Source: Sapria himalayana
Taxonomy: Eukaryota; Streptophyta; Magnoliopsida; Malpighiales; Rafflesiaceae
Reading direction: 5' to 3'
NCBI GenBank assembly: GCA_029783825.1
Contig: JAREIK010012336.1
Location: 1 to 64,000 of the forward strand
DNA: 64,000 bases
Made by a program: the position numbers and the translations under genes. Shown here in pieces: positions 12,653-26,614 of this stretch. A model generated the notes under the pieces. It worked only from the letters and a program-made list of their open reading frames with translations, made no database searches and was not told the origin of the DNA. The stretch's first letter is position 1. The number at the start of each line of letters is the position of its first letter.

Positions 12653-14570
12653 AATAATTTTAAATTATTTTAAAAGTGAATTCAATATTTAGTTATAATA
12701 ATCATTATATTTATATATCATATAAATTTAATATAAACAATTTTAGTGATAAATATTCTAATAATTATCAAAATTAATAAAAAATTATTAATAGATAGAT
12801 TTGAATTAAAATATAATTACAAAACATAAAATGATTCAGAAGTAAAGCAAAATATATTACTATATATAATTTTTTTTTAAATTTTTTTTCTTTTAAAAAG
12901 TTTATCTATAATTTTTTGATGAAAAATAATATATATAAATTATATTTGTCTAACTCAATTTATTTTGTAATTAATGTTATATATAAATAAACAAATAAAT
13001 AATTAAAATGATATTTATAATTATAATGAAATAAAATAAGATTTATTATTTATCATTTAGGGATATTGGTTAATTTAAATTAGATCTGTCTCACTATAAT
13101 TTATTTTGTAAGTAATATTCTATAAAAATAAACTGATAATAAGTAAAAATAAAATTTTAAAATAATACTGAATAAAAATTAATATGAGATTTATTATTTA
13201 TTATTAATGTATACCACTTTTAATGTTTAAGTATTAAAGGTTTGTCGTTTAGAATGTAGTAATTATGTTTTTTTGGCCTTTAGTGGTTTATTAGTTTTAT
13301 TAAAAATTAAATAACAAAAAATTATTTTATTAATTTTTTATTTTTTCAAAGGTTATAACTTTGAAAATATATTAATTTTAAATTTTTTTAAAAAGTGAAT
13401 ATAATCTTTTGTTATAATAATATTATATTATATAGCAAATAAATTCAATATAAATAATTTTTTTGATAAATATTCTAATAATAATCAAAAAATAAATTAA
13501 TAATTTATTATTAATAAGTTATATATCAATTAATATATAATTACAAACCTAAAATGATTCAGAAGCAAAACAAATATATTACTATATAATAATTTTTTTA
13601 TTAAATTTTTTTTTTCTTTTAAAAAGTTTATCTATAACTTTTTGATGAAAAACAATTTATATAAATTATATTTGTCTAACTCAAATTATTTTGTAATTAA
13701 TATTATATATAAATAAACAAATAAATAATTAAAATGAATATTTAAAATTATAATGACAAAAAAATAAGATTTATTATTTATTATTTAGGGATACCGGTTT
13801 AATTTAAATTAGATCTGTCTCACTAAAAATTTATTTTGTAATTAATATTTCTATAAAAATAAATTGATAAATAATTAAAATAAAAATTTAAAATTATACT
13901 GAAAAAAAATGAAATGAGATTTATGATTTATTATTAATGTATACCAGTTAAATGGTTTAAGGATTAAGAGGTTTTGTCGTTAGGAGTTTAGAGATTTATA
14001 TTTTTAGGCTTTTAGTGGTTTATAGGTTTTATATAAAAAAAATAAAATAACAAAAAAATTTATATAATTTGTTATCATTTTATAGGTTATAACCTTTGAA
14101 AATATAATAATATTTACAATTTTTTGAAATGTTAATACAATATTTAATTATAATAATATTAATAATTATAATCATATAAATTCAATATAAATAATTTTAT
14201 TGATAGATAATATAAAAATGATCAAAATTTAAATTAATAAACTATTAATAAAAAGATAGATATTAATTAAAAAATATTTACAAAAACTAAATTGATTCAA
14301 AATTAAAGTAAAATATATTACTAGATAATAATTTTTAATTTTTAAATTTTTACTTCTTTTATAAGCATATATTTTTTTATTAAAAATAAATAAATTAAAT
14401 TATTTTTTTCGCACTCATACTTTATTTTGTAATAAATATTTCTATAAAAATAAACTAATAAATAATTAAATGTATATTTAAAATTATAATAAATAGAAAT
14501 AAAAATTAGATTTATTAATTATTAAGTAGTATATAGAAGTTTAATGGTTTATGTATTTAGGCATTACGGG

Positions 14571-14960
14571 GTTTAGAAGTTTACTAATTTAACTGTGTAT
14601 GCATTTTGTGGTTTATAGTTTTTATTTAAAAAATAAAATAAAAAAAAATTATTTTTATTATTTTTTGATATTTTCAAAGCTTATAACCTTTGAAAATTTT
14701 TATATATTTTTCAAAAAGTGAATAAATATTTATGTATAATAAAATAAAATATCAAAGCTTATAAAATAAAATAGAAATAATTTATGTTTAGAAGTTTACT
14801 AATTTAACTGTGTATGCATTTAGTGGTTTATAGTTTTTATTTAAAAAATAAAATAAAAAAAAATATTTTTATTATTTTTCATATTTTCAAAGCTTATAAT
14901 CTTTGAAAATTTTTATATTTTTTTCAAAAAGTGAATAAATATTTATGTATAATAATCATA
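14571..14960 (-). repeat. Local tandem duplication within the satellite (offset 215 bp)
   Basis: GTTTAGAAGTTTACTAATTT starts at 14571 and again at 14786, and both copies continue with almost identical sequence for about 165 bp. Between them, 14738-14785 is AT-rich filler. Both copies carry the variant CAAAGCTTATAA where most monomers have CAAAGGTTATAA, so the duplication is young relative to the array. Confidence 0.8.
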
Positions 14961-17900
14961 ATAATTATATATCATATAAATTCAATATAAACAATTTTTT
15001 TAATAGATATTCTAATAATTATCAAAAAATAAAAATCTATTATGAATAACATTGATATTACTTAAAATATAATATCAAAACCTAAAATGATTCAAAAGCA
15101 AAGCAAAATATAATACTTAATAATAATAATTTGTTTTTAAATTTTTAATCTTTTTATAAGCTTTTTTTTTATGAAAAATAATTTTTATAAATTATATTTT
15201 TAACTCATAATTTATTTTATAATTAATACAGATATACAAATAAAAAACTAAAAATCAAAATGATTTTTTAAATTATAATGAAAACAAATAAAAATGAGAT
15301 TTATTAATTATTATTTAGGGTATACTAGTTTAAAGGATTATCTATATAGGGGTATCGGGATTTTGTAGTTTAGTGATTTATGTGTTTAAGTCTTTAGTGG
15401 TTTATAGGTTTTATTTAAACAGTAAAATAAAAAAAAATATTTTTTTTTATTTTTTCAAATGTTAAAAGGTTATAATCTTAGAAAATATAATAATTTTAAA
15501 ATTTTTTTAAATTTGAATATAATATTAAGTTATAATAATTATTAAATATATATATATATCATATAAATTTAATATAAACATTTTTATTGATAAATAATAT
15601 AATAATGATAAAAAAATAATTTAAAAATCTATTATTAATAAGTTAGATATCAATTAAAATATAATTACAAAACCAAAAATGATTCAGAAACAAAGCAAAA
15701 TATATTACTATATAATAATTAATTGTTTTTAGTTTTTTTCTTCCTTTATTTAGTTTATATATATTTTTTTGTGAAAAATAATTTATATAAATTATATTTG
15801 TTTAACTTATACTTTATTTTGTACTTAATATTTATATAAAAATAAACAAATAAATAATTATTAAGAATATTTAAAATTATAATGAAAAAAAATGAGATTT
15901 ATATTTTATTATTTAGAGTATACCAGTTTAATTAAATTATATCTCTCTCACTAATAATTAATTTTGTAATTAATATTAATCTAAAAATAAACTGATAAAT
16001 ATTTAAAATAAAAATTTAAAAGTAGACTTAATAAAAATTAAATTGAGATTTATGATTTATTATTAATGTATATCAATTTAATAGTTTAAGTATGTAAAGG
16101 TTTTGTCGTTTAGGAATTTAGCAATTTATGTTTTTAGGCATTTAGTGGTTATAGGTTTTATTTAAATAATGAAATAAAAAAAATTTATTTTGATATTTTT
16201 TAAACTTTTCAAAAGTTATAACATTTGAAAATCTAATAATTTTAAATTTTTTAAAAATGTTTATACAATATTTAGTAATAATAATAATTATAACTATATA
16301 TAATATCAATCAATATATAAACAATTTTATTGATAGATATTATATCAATTATCAAAAATAAATTAATAAACATTTATTAATATGATAGATATAAATTAAA
16401 ATATAATTAAAAAACCTAAAATGATTCAAAATCAAAGTAAAATTTATTACTAAATAATAATTTTTTTTAGTTTTTGCATCATTTTATAAGCTTATATTTT
16501 TTTTCGATGAAAAATATATTATTTAAATTATATTTGTATCACTCATAATTTATTTTGTAATTAATATTTACATAAATTATTTAAATTATATTTAAGGTTT
16601 ACGAGTTTAAAGGTTTATGTATTTACGGGCTTCATGGTTTAGGAGTTTAGAGATTTATGTATTTAGGCATTAATGGTTTATAAGTTTTATTTAAACAATT
16701 ATATAACAAAAAATTTATTTTTGTTATTTTTTAACATTTTTGAAGGATATAAACTTTGAAAATATAATAATTTTTAATTTTTTTTATATGTGAATACTAT
16801 ATTTAGTTATATTAATCATAATAATTATATATCATGTAAATTCAATATAAACAATTATATTGATAGATATTATATTAATGATCAAAAATAAATCAATAAA
16901 CTATTATTAAAATGAAAGATATATTTAAAATATATTTGCCCAAACGTAAATTTATTCAAAATCAAAATAAAATATATTACTAAATAATAATTTTTTGATG
17001 TTTTGCTTCTTTTTATAAGTTTATATTTTTTTTATTAAAAGTAAATAGTTAAATTATATTTGTCTCCCTCATAATTTATTTTTAATTTATAATTCTATAA
17101 AAATAAACATATAAATAATTAAAATGAATATTTAAATCTATATTGAATACAAATAAAATAGATATTTATTATTTAATTATTCAGGATATACTAGTTTAAT
17201 GGTTTAAGTATTTATGTGTTTGGGGTTTAGTGATTTAAGTGTTTAGGCCTTTAGTGATTTATAGTTTTTATTTAAAGAATGATAAAATAAAAAATTTAAT
17301 TTTTGATTTTTTTTTAATTTTTGAAGGTTATAACCTTTGAAAATATAATAATTTTTAATTTTTTTTAAATGTGAATATAATATTTAGTTATAATAATCTT
17401 AATATTATATATAATGTAAACTCAATACAAATAATTTTATTAATGCATATTATAATAATGATCAATAAATAATTAAAAAACTATTATTAATAATAATCAT
17501 ATAAATTAAAAGATGATTGAAAATCTAAAATGATTCAAAATAAAATAAAATATATTACTAAATAATAAATTTTTGTTTTTAAAATTTTACCTCATTTTAT
17601 AAGGATATATTTTTTTTGATGAAAAATAAATTATTTAAATTAGATCTGTCTCACTAATAATTTATTTTGTAATTAATATTTCTATAAAAATAAACTGATA
17701 AATAATTAAAATAAAAATTTAAAATTATACATAATAAAAATTAAATTGAGATTTATTATTTTTTATTAATGTACACCTATTTAATGGTTTAAGTATTTAG
17801 AGGTTTTGTCATTTAGAAGTTTAGCAATTTATGTTTTTCGGCATTTAGTTGTTTATAGTTTTATTAAAACAATAAAATAACAAAAAAATTGTAATTTTCT

Positions 17901-18480
17901 TATTTTATTAGGTTATAACTTTTGAAAATATAATAATATTTAAAATTTTTTGAAATGTGAATACAATATTTAGTTATTTTAATATTAATAATTATATACC
18001 ATATAAATTCAATTTAAATAATTTTATTGATAGATAATATAATAATGATCAAAAATTAAATTAATAAACTATTAATAATAAAATAGATATTAATTTAAAA
18101 ATATTTACAATACCCAAATCGATTCAAGATTAAACTAAAATATATTACTGAATAATAATTTTTAATTTTTAAATTTTTACTTCTTTTATAAGCGTCTATA
18201 TTTTTTTGATTAAAAATAAATTATTTAAATTATATTTTTCGCACTAATAATTTATTTTGGAATAAATATTTTATAAAAACAAACTAATAAATTATAAAAT
18301 CAATATTTAAAATTATAATAAAGAAAATAAAAATCAGATTTATTAATTATTAAGTAGTATATAGTGGTTTAATGGTTTATGTATTTAGGAGTTTTCTAAT
18401 TTAACTATATATGCATTTAGTGGTTTATATGTTTTATTTAAAAAATAAAATAACAAAAAATTTATTTTTGTTATTTTTTG

Positions 18481-18512
18481 ATATTTTCAAAGGTTATAAC
18501 CTTTGAAAATAT
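18481..18512. repeat. Second 32-bp perfect palindrome in the reversed array
   Basis: The 32 bases are identical to those at 12621-12652: ATATTTTCAAAGGTTA plus its exact reverse complement. The identity holds although the sequence around it differs in many places. Confidence 0.92.
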
Positions 18513-21017
18513 AAAAATTTTAAAACTTTTTCAAAAGTGAATACAATATTTAGTTATAATAATTATTAAACATATATCATATAAATTCAATATAAATATT
18601 TTTATTGATAAATTTTCTAATAATGATCAAAAATTAAATTAATAATATATTATTAATATGTTAGAAATCAATTAAAATGTAATTACAAAACCTAAAATGA
18701 TTCAGAAACAAAGCAAAATATATTACTATATAATATTTCTTTATTTTTTGTCTTCTTTTAGTAAGTTTATCTATATTTTTTTGTTGAAAAATAATTTTTA
18801 TAAATTATATTTGTATAACTTATAATTTATTTGGTAATTAATATTTATATAAAAATTAACAAATAAATAATTAAAATGAATATTTAAAATTATAATGAAA
18901 AAATAAAATGACATTTATTATTTATTATTTAGGATATACATGTTTAAAAAATTTATCTATTTAGGTTCTTCGAGATTAGAAGTTATTGATTTAATTATTT
19001 AGGCATTTAATGGTTTACAGGTTTTATTCAAACAATGAAATAACAAAAAATTTAAATTTGATATTTTTTGAAATTTTCAATGTTTATAACATTTGAAAAT
19101 ATAATAATTTTAAATTTTTTAAAAATGTGAATACAATATTTAGTAATAATAAATATTATAACTATATATAATATAAAATAAATATAAACTAATTTATTGA
19201 TAGATATTATATCAATTATTTAAAAATAAATTAATAAACCATTATTAATATGCTAGATATAAATTAAAATATAATTAAAAAACCTAAAATGATTCAAAAT
19301 AAAAGTAAAATTTATTACTAAATAATATTTTTTTTTGGTTTTTGCATCATTTTATAAGCTTATATGTTTTTTGATGAAAAATATAATATTTAAATTATAT
19401 TTGTATCACTCATAATTTATTTTGTAATTAATATTTCGATAAATTATTTAAATTACATTTAACATTTACGAGTTTAAAGGTTTAAGTATTTAGGGGCTTC
19501 GGGGTTTATGAGTTTAGATATTTATATATTTAGGTATTTAATGGTTTATAAGTTTTATTTAAACAATGATATAACAAAAAATTTATTTTTGAAAATTTTT
19601 CTCATTTTTTATGGTTAAAAATCATTAAAAAATAACAATTTTTAAATATTTTTTATTTGTGAATACTATCTTTAGTTATCATAATCTTACTAATTATATA
19701 TTATGTAAATTTAATATAAATAATTATTTTGAAATATATTATATCAATGATCAAAAGATAAATTAATAAACTATTATTAATAAGATAGATATTATTTTTA
19801 ATATATTTGCAAAACATAAATTTATTCAAAATCAAAGTAAATATATTAAAAAATAATACTTTCTTTGATGTATTGCTTCTTTTTATAAGTTTATATTTTT
19901 TGTTATTAAAAATTAAATTATTTAAATTATATTTTTCTTCCTCAATATTTTTTTTAATTTATAATTATATAAAAATAAACTAATAAATAATTAAAATGAA
20001 TATTTAAAATTATAATGAATACAAATAAAATAAAGATTTATTATTTATTATTCAGGATATACTAGTATAATGTTTTAAGTATTTAGGTGTTTTTGGGTTT
20101 AGTGAGTAAAGTGTTTAGGCCTTAAGTGATTATAGTTTTTATTTAAAGAATGATTAAATAAAAAATTTAATTTGTTGATTTTTTTTAATTTTTGAAGGTT
20201 ATAACCTTTGAAAATATAATAATTTTTAATTTTTTTAAATGTGAATATAATATTCAGTAATAATAATCTTAATAATTATATATAACGTAAACTCAATATA
20301 AATAATTTTATTAATAGATATTATAATAATTATTAATAAAAAATTAATAAACTAGTATTAATAAGAATGATATAAATTAAAATATAATTGTAGAATCTGA
20401 AATGATTCAAAATCAAAATAAGATATATTAATAAAAATTAATTTTTTAATTTTAAAATTTTGCCTCATTTTATAAGCATATATATATTTTTTGATGAAAA
20501 ATAAATTATTTAAATTATATATGTCTCACTAATAATTTATTTTGTAATTAATATTTCTATAAAAATAAATTAATAAATAATTAAAATGAATATTTAAAAT
20601 TATACTTAATAAAAATTAATAGATATTATAATAATATTCAAAAATTAAATTTATAAACTATTAATATTACGATAGATATTAATTAAAAAATTATTTACAA
20701 AACACAAATTGATTCAAAATTAAAGAACTTATATTACTTGATAATAATTTTAATTTTTAAATTTATATTTCTTTTATAAGCGTATATTTTTATTAGATAA
20801 ATAATATATTATTTAAATTATATTTGTCCCACTCATAATTTATTTATAATAAATATTTCTAAATAAATACACTAATAAATAATTAAAATGAATATTTAAA
20901 AATATAATAAATAGCAATAAAAATTAGATTTATTAATATTAAGTAGTATTTAGCAGTTTAATGGTTTATGTATTTAGGCATTACAGAATTTAGGAGTTTA
21001 CTAATTTAATTTTATAT

Positions 21018-21025
21018 GCATTTAG
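21018..21025. repeat. Target-site duplication, left, of hAT-1
   Basis: GCATTTAG here is repeated exactly at 24942-24949, on the other side of the element. Eight-base duplications are the hallmark of hAT insertion. An unoccupied copy of the same site in the same monomer subtype is at 26293-26300. Confidence 0.95.
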
Positions 21026-21104
21026 TACGGCAACTCACGGTACTCGGAGATTTGCCACCCTACCCGAAGCCTTGCCCCGAAAGAACCACGACTGAGAAAA
21101 TCCG

Positions 21105-21116
21105 TTGACTTTGACT
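21105..21116 (+). promoter_or_regulatory. Pair of W-box-like hexamers in the hAT-1 5' end
   Basis: TTGACTTTGACT contains two directly abutting TTGACT hexamers. TTGAC[CT] is the known WRKY binding element. The same pair is kept in hAT-2 at 46471-46482 on the opposite strand. That it regulates anything is inference. Confidence 0.35.
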
Positions 21117-21626
21117 TTTCCCATCCTGTTCTTTCATGTATTTTTTCTATTGCGATGGTTCCAGTTCTTAAGAAATATCCATCCCTAGAACCGTCACATC
21201 CTAAAAAACAATACTAGAACCATGAATATATATATAATATATATATATAATATCATGAAGATGCCACCAATTTTGCCACTGCCCATCCATTCTAACGCAC
21301 CTATTGCTTGTTCCAAAGAGTTCCAGGCCACCTCACACCATTCCAGCTATTTTAGTTAGGTCCAAGCCCTTGTCCGTCGAACCTTTTGGTTGCCTCCACC
21401 GTGTCTCAGATGCCACCAGCCTTTTGGTTTGTTTTTCTGATGAGAATTGAGTAAATAATAATTATTATTATTATAATGTGTCTCAGTCAATTTTGTTGAA
21501 TATTGGTTGTGGTTTGTGGTTGGGCCGAATGAGTGGGTCGAATGTGTTACAGTCAGTTTTGTAGAGCTTGCTTGTTTGAAATATTTATATGTATTAATGT
21601 TTAACATATCATATTAATTAATGGCA

Positions 21627-24127
21627 ATGCAGATGGCACAATCCAGCGGTTAACGAAAAATATAATAATTTGAAGATGATCACATCTCAAATGATCAAAG
21701 TACTGGTAAATCCAATCATCATCCTTTCACGAATCCTCCAATTGTTACGGCAGGTTCTTCAATTCCAATTGTAAAAGAAAGTTAAGGTACATCTGAACCT
21801 CAAGCTCATAAAAAGTATAAGTCTGTTGTTTGAGAAACTTATGAGATATTAGTTGATTCAGAGGGAAATGAAACTGGTAGGGTAGCTTGTATATGGTGTA
21901 GGAAAGAATACTTGGCAAAAAGTGATCAAGGTACTTCGGGTTTATGGAAATACTTGAGAGAGACTTGTAAAAAATTTCAACACAAAAATGAATTAATAGA
22001 AGCTCACAAAGGTAAAGACAAGTCACAATCTTTGTTGAGTTTCACTAAAGGTAATAGTTCAGAGGATAACAAATTAACTTGTTGGTAATTTGATCAAAAA
22101 CTAGTTAGGGAGGCTTTGGTGAAAATGATCTTAAAAGATGAATTGCCTTTTTGTTTTGTTGAGAGGGATGAGTTTAAGAAGTTTGTGAAGTTAATGTGAC
22201 TTAATTTAAAATTACATCTAGGCACTCTACACTGAGGGATTGTTTTTCTTTGTTCGTGAAGGAAATGAAAAAATTATTTGATAGCATATCATCTCATTGT
22301 TGTAGAGTTTCTTTGACTACCGACACTTGGACTAGCATTCAAAATTTATCTTATATATGTTTGATTGTTCATTTCATTGATTCTCAATGGAATATGCATA
22401 AAAGACTTTTGAACTTTTGTGTAATTAAAAGTCATTCCGGAGTTAATATTTGAAATGCTATTGAGTTTTGCATGAATGAATGGGGTTTGAGAAAGTTGAT
22501 GTGCATTACTGCTGACAATGCATCAAATAATGATGTTGCAGTTGAACAATTGAAAAAAAGACTCGTGAAGAAAAGTGTTGTACCTTTGTGAGGTGAGCAT
22601 TTTCATATAAGATGGTTTGCTCATATTTTAAACATAATTGTCAGAGATGGCATTGTAGTAGTAGAGGGTGTTATTCAAAAAATTAGAGGCGTGGTGAAAT
22701 ATGTGAGGTGCAGTCCTATAAGATTAGATATGTTTAAGTTATGTGTTGAAAAAGCAAACTTGACTTATGGATCTTCATTGCAATTAGATTGTCCTACAAG
22801 ATGGAATTCAACTTATATGATGCTACAAACTGATATAAATTATCAAAAAGAATTTTAATAAGTTGGAGGACAAAGTCAAAAGTTATTTGAAGGAGTTTGG
22901 TTCAAACCTTCCAACTGAGAGAGACTGAACAAATGCCAAAATTTTGGCTCGTTTCTTGTAAACTTTTTATAAGGTAACATTTTAAATTTTCTGGCTCATA
23001 ATATTCTACCTCTAGTGTTTATTTTCCTGAGATTATTCGAATTTCGAAAAAAATTGAGCTTTGTGAAAATAGTAGATATACAATGGTGTCAGAAATGGGT
23101 ATGAAAATGAGGCATAAATTCAACAAATATTGGGGTTCTCTTCATTCAACAAATATTTGGCTCGTTTCTTGTAAACTTTTTATAAGGTAACATTTTAAAT
23201 TCTCTGGTTCATAATATTCTACCTCTAGTGTTTTTTTTCTGAGATTATTCGAATTTCGAAAAAAATTGAGCTTTGTGAAAATAGTAGATATACAATGGTC
23301 TCAGAAATGGGTATGAAAATGAGGCATAAATTCAACAATATTGGGGTTCTCTTCATTCAACAAATATTTTGCTTTTTGTAGCAATGTTGGATCCTAGATA
23401 TAAGCTCAAATATCTCAAGGTTAAGTACACTTAGCATTATGGAGAGGTATTGGCTATAAATTTGGTGAAAAAGGTTATAAATGCTTTAAATGAGATGTTG
23501 GATGATTATAAAGATTTAAATGAAGATGAATCAAAAGAAGATGATTTCACTTTTAATGTGTTGAAGAAAAATGATGATTTCTTTGATGGTAATGATACTT
23601 ATGTTGATAATTTTTGTTGAATTGTAGAAAGAACAGGAAGTTGCAGCTTTAGAAGATTTGGATAGGTACTTGGAGGACAAACTTGAAAAAAATAGAATTG
23701 ATTTTGATCTTCTAAACTGGTGGAAGGTAAATGAGGTTTGGTATCCTTCTTTCGCAAATGTAGCAAGGGATATATTGGCTATCCAAGCATCTACTGTGGC
23801 CTAAGAATCTACATTTAGCACTGGGGGGTAGAACTTTAGATAAATTTAGATGTTCTTTAACACCTATTACAGCTGAATTTCTCATATGTCTACAAGATTG
23901 GTTGAGAAGCTCAAACAAACCTATTGAAATTGAAGAATTATTTCAATACCTTGATGATAATGAATCAGGTTAGTATACAAATCTTGTGAATTTTAATTTC
24001 ACTTTTACTTATTTTATTCATTCAATTTAATAAAAATATGGTTCAATTACAATTTTCAGAGGGGTCACAAGATCCAAATATTCTTCCAACTATAGTTGGC
24101 CAACTAAATTTGGAATGGGTGTATTAA
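21627..24127 (+). pseudogene. Decayed hAT (BED finger) transposase, hAT-1
   Basis: This is the remnant of a DNA transposase of the plant hAT superfamily, a nuclear cut-and-paste enzyme with an RNase H-like DDE fold. Recognisable pieces in order: a BED-like finger with CIWC near 21895-21905; TTDTWTS with the first catalytic Asp near 22315-22335; ADNASNND with the second Asp near 22510-22530; CPTRWNST near 22792-22810; LDPRYKL near 23388-23410; and the C-terminal dimerisation region LLNWWKVNE ... STVA-ESTFSTGGR-LD near 23710-23845. It is broken by many stops (for example at 21828, 22087, 22452 and 22589), frameshifts and an internal duplication. A phase-1 intron is still recognisable at 23969-24059, followed by a short last exon ending at 24125-24127. 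The two ATG candidates, 21627 and 21633, are followed within a few codons by a stop, so the true start is uncertain. Confidence 0.9.
22944..23368 (+). repeat. 213-bp tandem duplication inside the hAT-1 pseudogene
   Basis: The segment starting TTGGCTCGTTTCTTG at 22944 is repeated from 23157 with only scattered differences. hAT-2 has a single copy, so the duplication arose after the two elements separated. Confidence 0.9.
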
Positions 24128-24941
24128 ATTTTATAAGGTAATATTTTGTTTTTTTATTACTCTTTCATCTTAGAAATTTATGTCTACGTGATTAACATGT
24201 TTTCATCTTTAGTTGTCCTTCTATAGTGGAGGAAGAAAAGGGAGCAGTTGTAGAAGAGATAATTAATTGGGTTTGGATTTTCATTGCTTTTCCGGGACTG
24301 ACCTTTGAAATGATTATTATCATGGTTATAATTAGTTGTATTTTTTTGTTATATTAAGCTGCCTAATTTTAGCAATTAATTAAGTAGTAATTACTGCTAC
24401 CAATGTTTGTGGTAATCTTTAGCTATTCCTTAATATTTTAAGTAATTGTTTATAAAATGTAGTATCGCTATTATGGTTAACTTTCACTTGGCTGAACAAA
24501 GCCAACTTGTGAAAAACAAAGAACCAAATTAAGCATACAACTCGGCCCCGTTCTATTTAACATTTCTATCCTTTTCTGCACATCAAAGCTTTTGACAAGG
24601 TAATGGAACTCGTTTGCAGTATTCAGCCTATTTGACAAAACAAAATTGGCTCAATTTGAGTTAGAAAGATACATAACTAAGGAATGATAAATGGTACAAC
24701 AAAAGGTTTCGACATGAACTAGCTTGGCCGGTTTAAGAAAATAAATAGAAAAAAATGTCCGAACTATGTTCCGTCTCGGAACCGTTTTCTCTACCAAAAA
24801 TACCCGATCTTCATCCCATCCCATCTTGATATTTTCAACCTATGGGATGGGTCTGGATCTTCAAAAATAAAAATCTACGAACTGTGGGAAGGGACTAGAG
24901 ATTTGTAATCCTCATCCCGTCCCGTCCCATGAGCACCCCTA

Positions 24942-26614
24942 GCATTTAGTGGTTTATCAGTTTTATTTAAAAAATAAAATAACAAAAAATTTATTTTTAT
25001 TATTTTTTGATATTTTAAAAGGTTATAACCTTTGAAAAATATAATAATTTTTTAAATTTTTTCGAATGTGAATACAATATTTAGTTATACTAATCATTAT
25101 ATTTATATATTATATAAATTCAATATAAATAATTTTATTGATAAATATTCTAAAATTAATCAAAAAATAAATTAATAATCCATTAATAATAAGATAGATA
25201 TTAATTAAAATATAATTATAAAACATAAAATGATTCAGAAGCAAAGAAAAATATATTACTATATAATAATTTTTTATTTTTGAATTTTTTTTTCTTTTAA
25301 TAAGTTTATCTATATTTTTTTGATGAAAAATAATTTATATAAATTATATTTGTCTAACTCATAATTTATTTGGTAATTAATATTTATATATAAATAAACA
25401 AATAAATAATTAAAATGAATATTTATAATTATAATTAAAAAATGAAATTTATTATTTATTATATATTATTTAGGGATACAGGTTTAATTTAAATTAAATC
25501 AATCTCACTAATAATTTATCTTGTAATTAATATTTCTATAAAAATAAACTAATAAATAATTAAAATATAAATTTAAAATTATACTGAATAAAAATTAAAA
25601 TGAGATTTAAGATTTATTATTCATGTATACCAGTTTAATGTTTAAGTATTTAAAGGTTTTTTCGTTAGAAGTTTAGCGATTTATGTTTTTAGGCTTTTAG
25701 TGGTTTATAGGTTTTATATAAAAAAATAAAATAACAAAAAAAAATTTTATAATATTTTAAATATTTTTATAGGCTATAACATTTGAAAATATAATAATAT
25801 TTACAATTTTTTGAAATGTGAATACAATATTTAGTTATAATAATATTAATAATATTATATATCATATAAATTTAATATAAATAATTTTATTGATAGATAA
25901 TATAATAATGATCAAAAATTAAAATAATAAACTATTAATAAAAAGATAGATATTAATTAAAAAATATTTACAAAACCCAAATTGATTCAAAATTAAAGTA
26001 AAATATATTACAGGAATAATAATTCTTAATTTTTAAATTTTTACTTCTTTTAGAACGGTATATTTTTTTTATTAAAAATAAATTAATTAAATTATATTTG
26101 TGCACTCATACTTTATTTTGTAATAAATATTTCAATAAAAATAAACTAATAAATAATTAAAATGAATATTTAAAATTATAATAAATAAAAATAAAAATTA
26201 GATTTATTAATTATTAAGTAGTATATAGATGTTTAATGGTTTAGGTATTTAGGCATTACGGGGTTTCAGAGTTTACTGATTTAACTATGTATGCATTTAG
26301 TGGTTTATAGGTTTTATTTAAGAAAAAAAATAAAAAAAAATATTTTTATTATTTTTTGATATTTTCAAAGATTATAACCTTTGAAAATATAATAATATTT
26401 AAATTTTATTCAAAAGTGAATAAATATTTATTTATAATAATCATAATAATTATGAAAAATATAAATTGAATATAAACAATTTTATTGATAGATATTCTAA
26501 TAATTATCAAAAAATAAATTAAAAATCTATTATGAATAAGATTGATATTACTTAAAATATAATATCAAAACCTAAAATGATTCAAAAGCAAAGCAAAATA
26601 TATTACTTAATAAT
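24942..26614 (-). repeat. AT-rich satellite array, reversed orientation, after hAT-1
   Basis: The array resumes with GCATTTAGTGG (the right target duplication, then the interrupted octameric block) and continues through about three monomers. An unoccupied equivalent of the hAT-1 target is at 26293-26300. The block ends where orientation changes at about 26614. No gene is seen. Confidence 0.88.

Larger units (their letters stand above)
8415..21025 (-). repeat. AT-rich satellite array, reversed orientation
   Basis: The same monomer on the opposite strand. Its hallmarks are TTTAGTGGTTTATAGG (the reversed octameric block), AATGATTCAAAA, TTATATCATATAAATTCAATATAAA and the GGTTATAACC palindrome. 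Palindromes occur, for example, at 9507, 12621, 13345, 14090, 17327 and 18481. Shortened composite monomers joined at the GATCTRTCTCACTAATAATT boundary recur near 10580, 11890, 13080, 13810, 15930 and 17640. No gene is seen in these 12.6 kb. Confidence 0.9.
21026..24941 (+). mobile_element. hAT transposon hAT-1 (3,916 bp, defective)
   Basis: The element has 8-bp target duplications, short imperfect terminal repeats (TACGGCAACTCACGG on the left; TAGGGGTGCTCATGGGAC read inward from the right) and a decayed hAT transposase in between. The left 600 bp are non-coding. They hold two abutting TTGACT hexamers at 21105-21116 and a TA-rich microsatellite at about 21226-21253. The right 800 bp after the coding remnant are non-coding with a possible further intron. 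It is the same family as the element at 42952-46561 and differs from it by point changes and an internal 213-bp tandem duplication. It cannot move itself. Confidence 0.93.
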
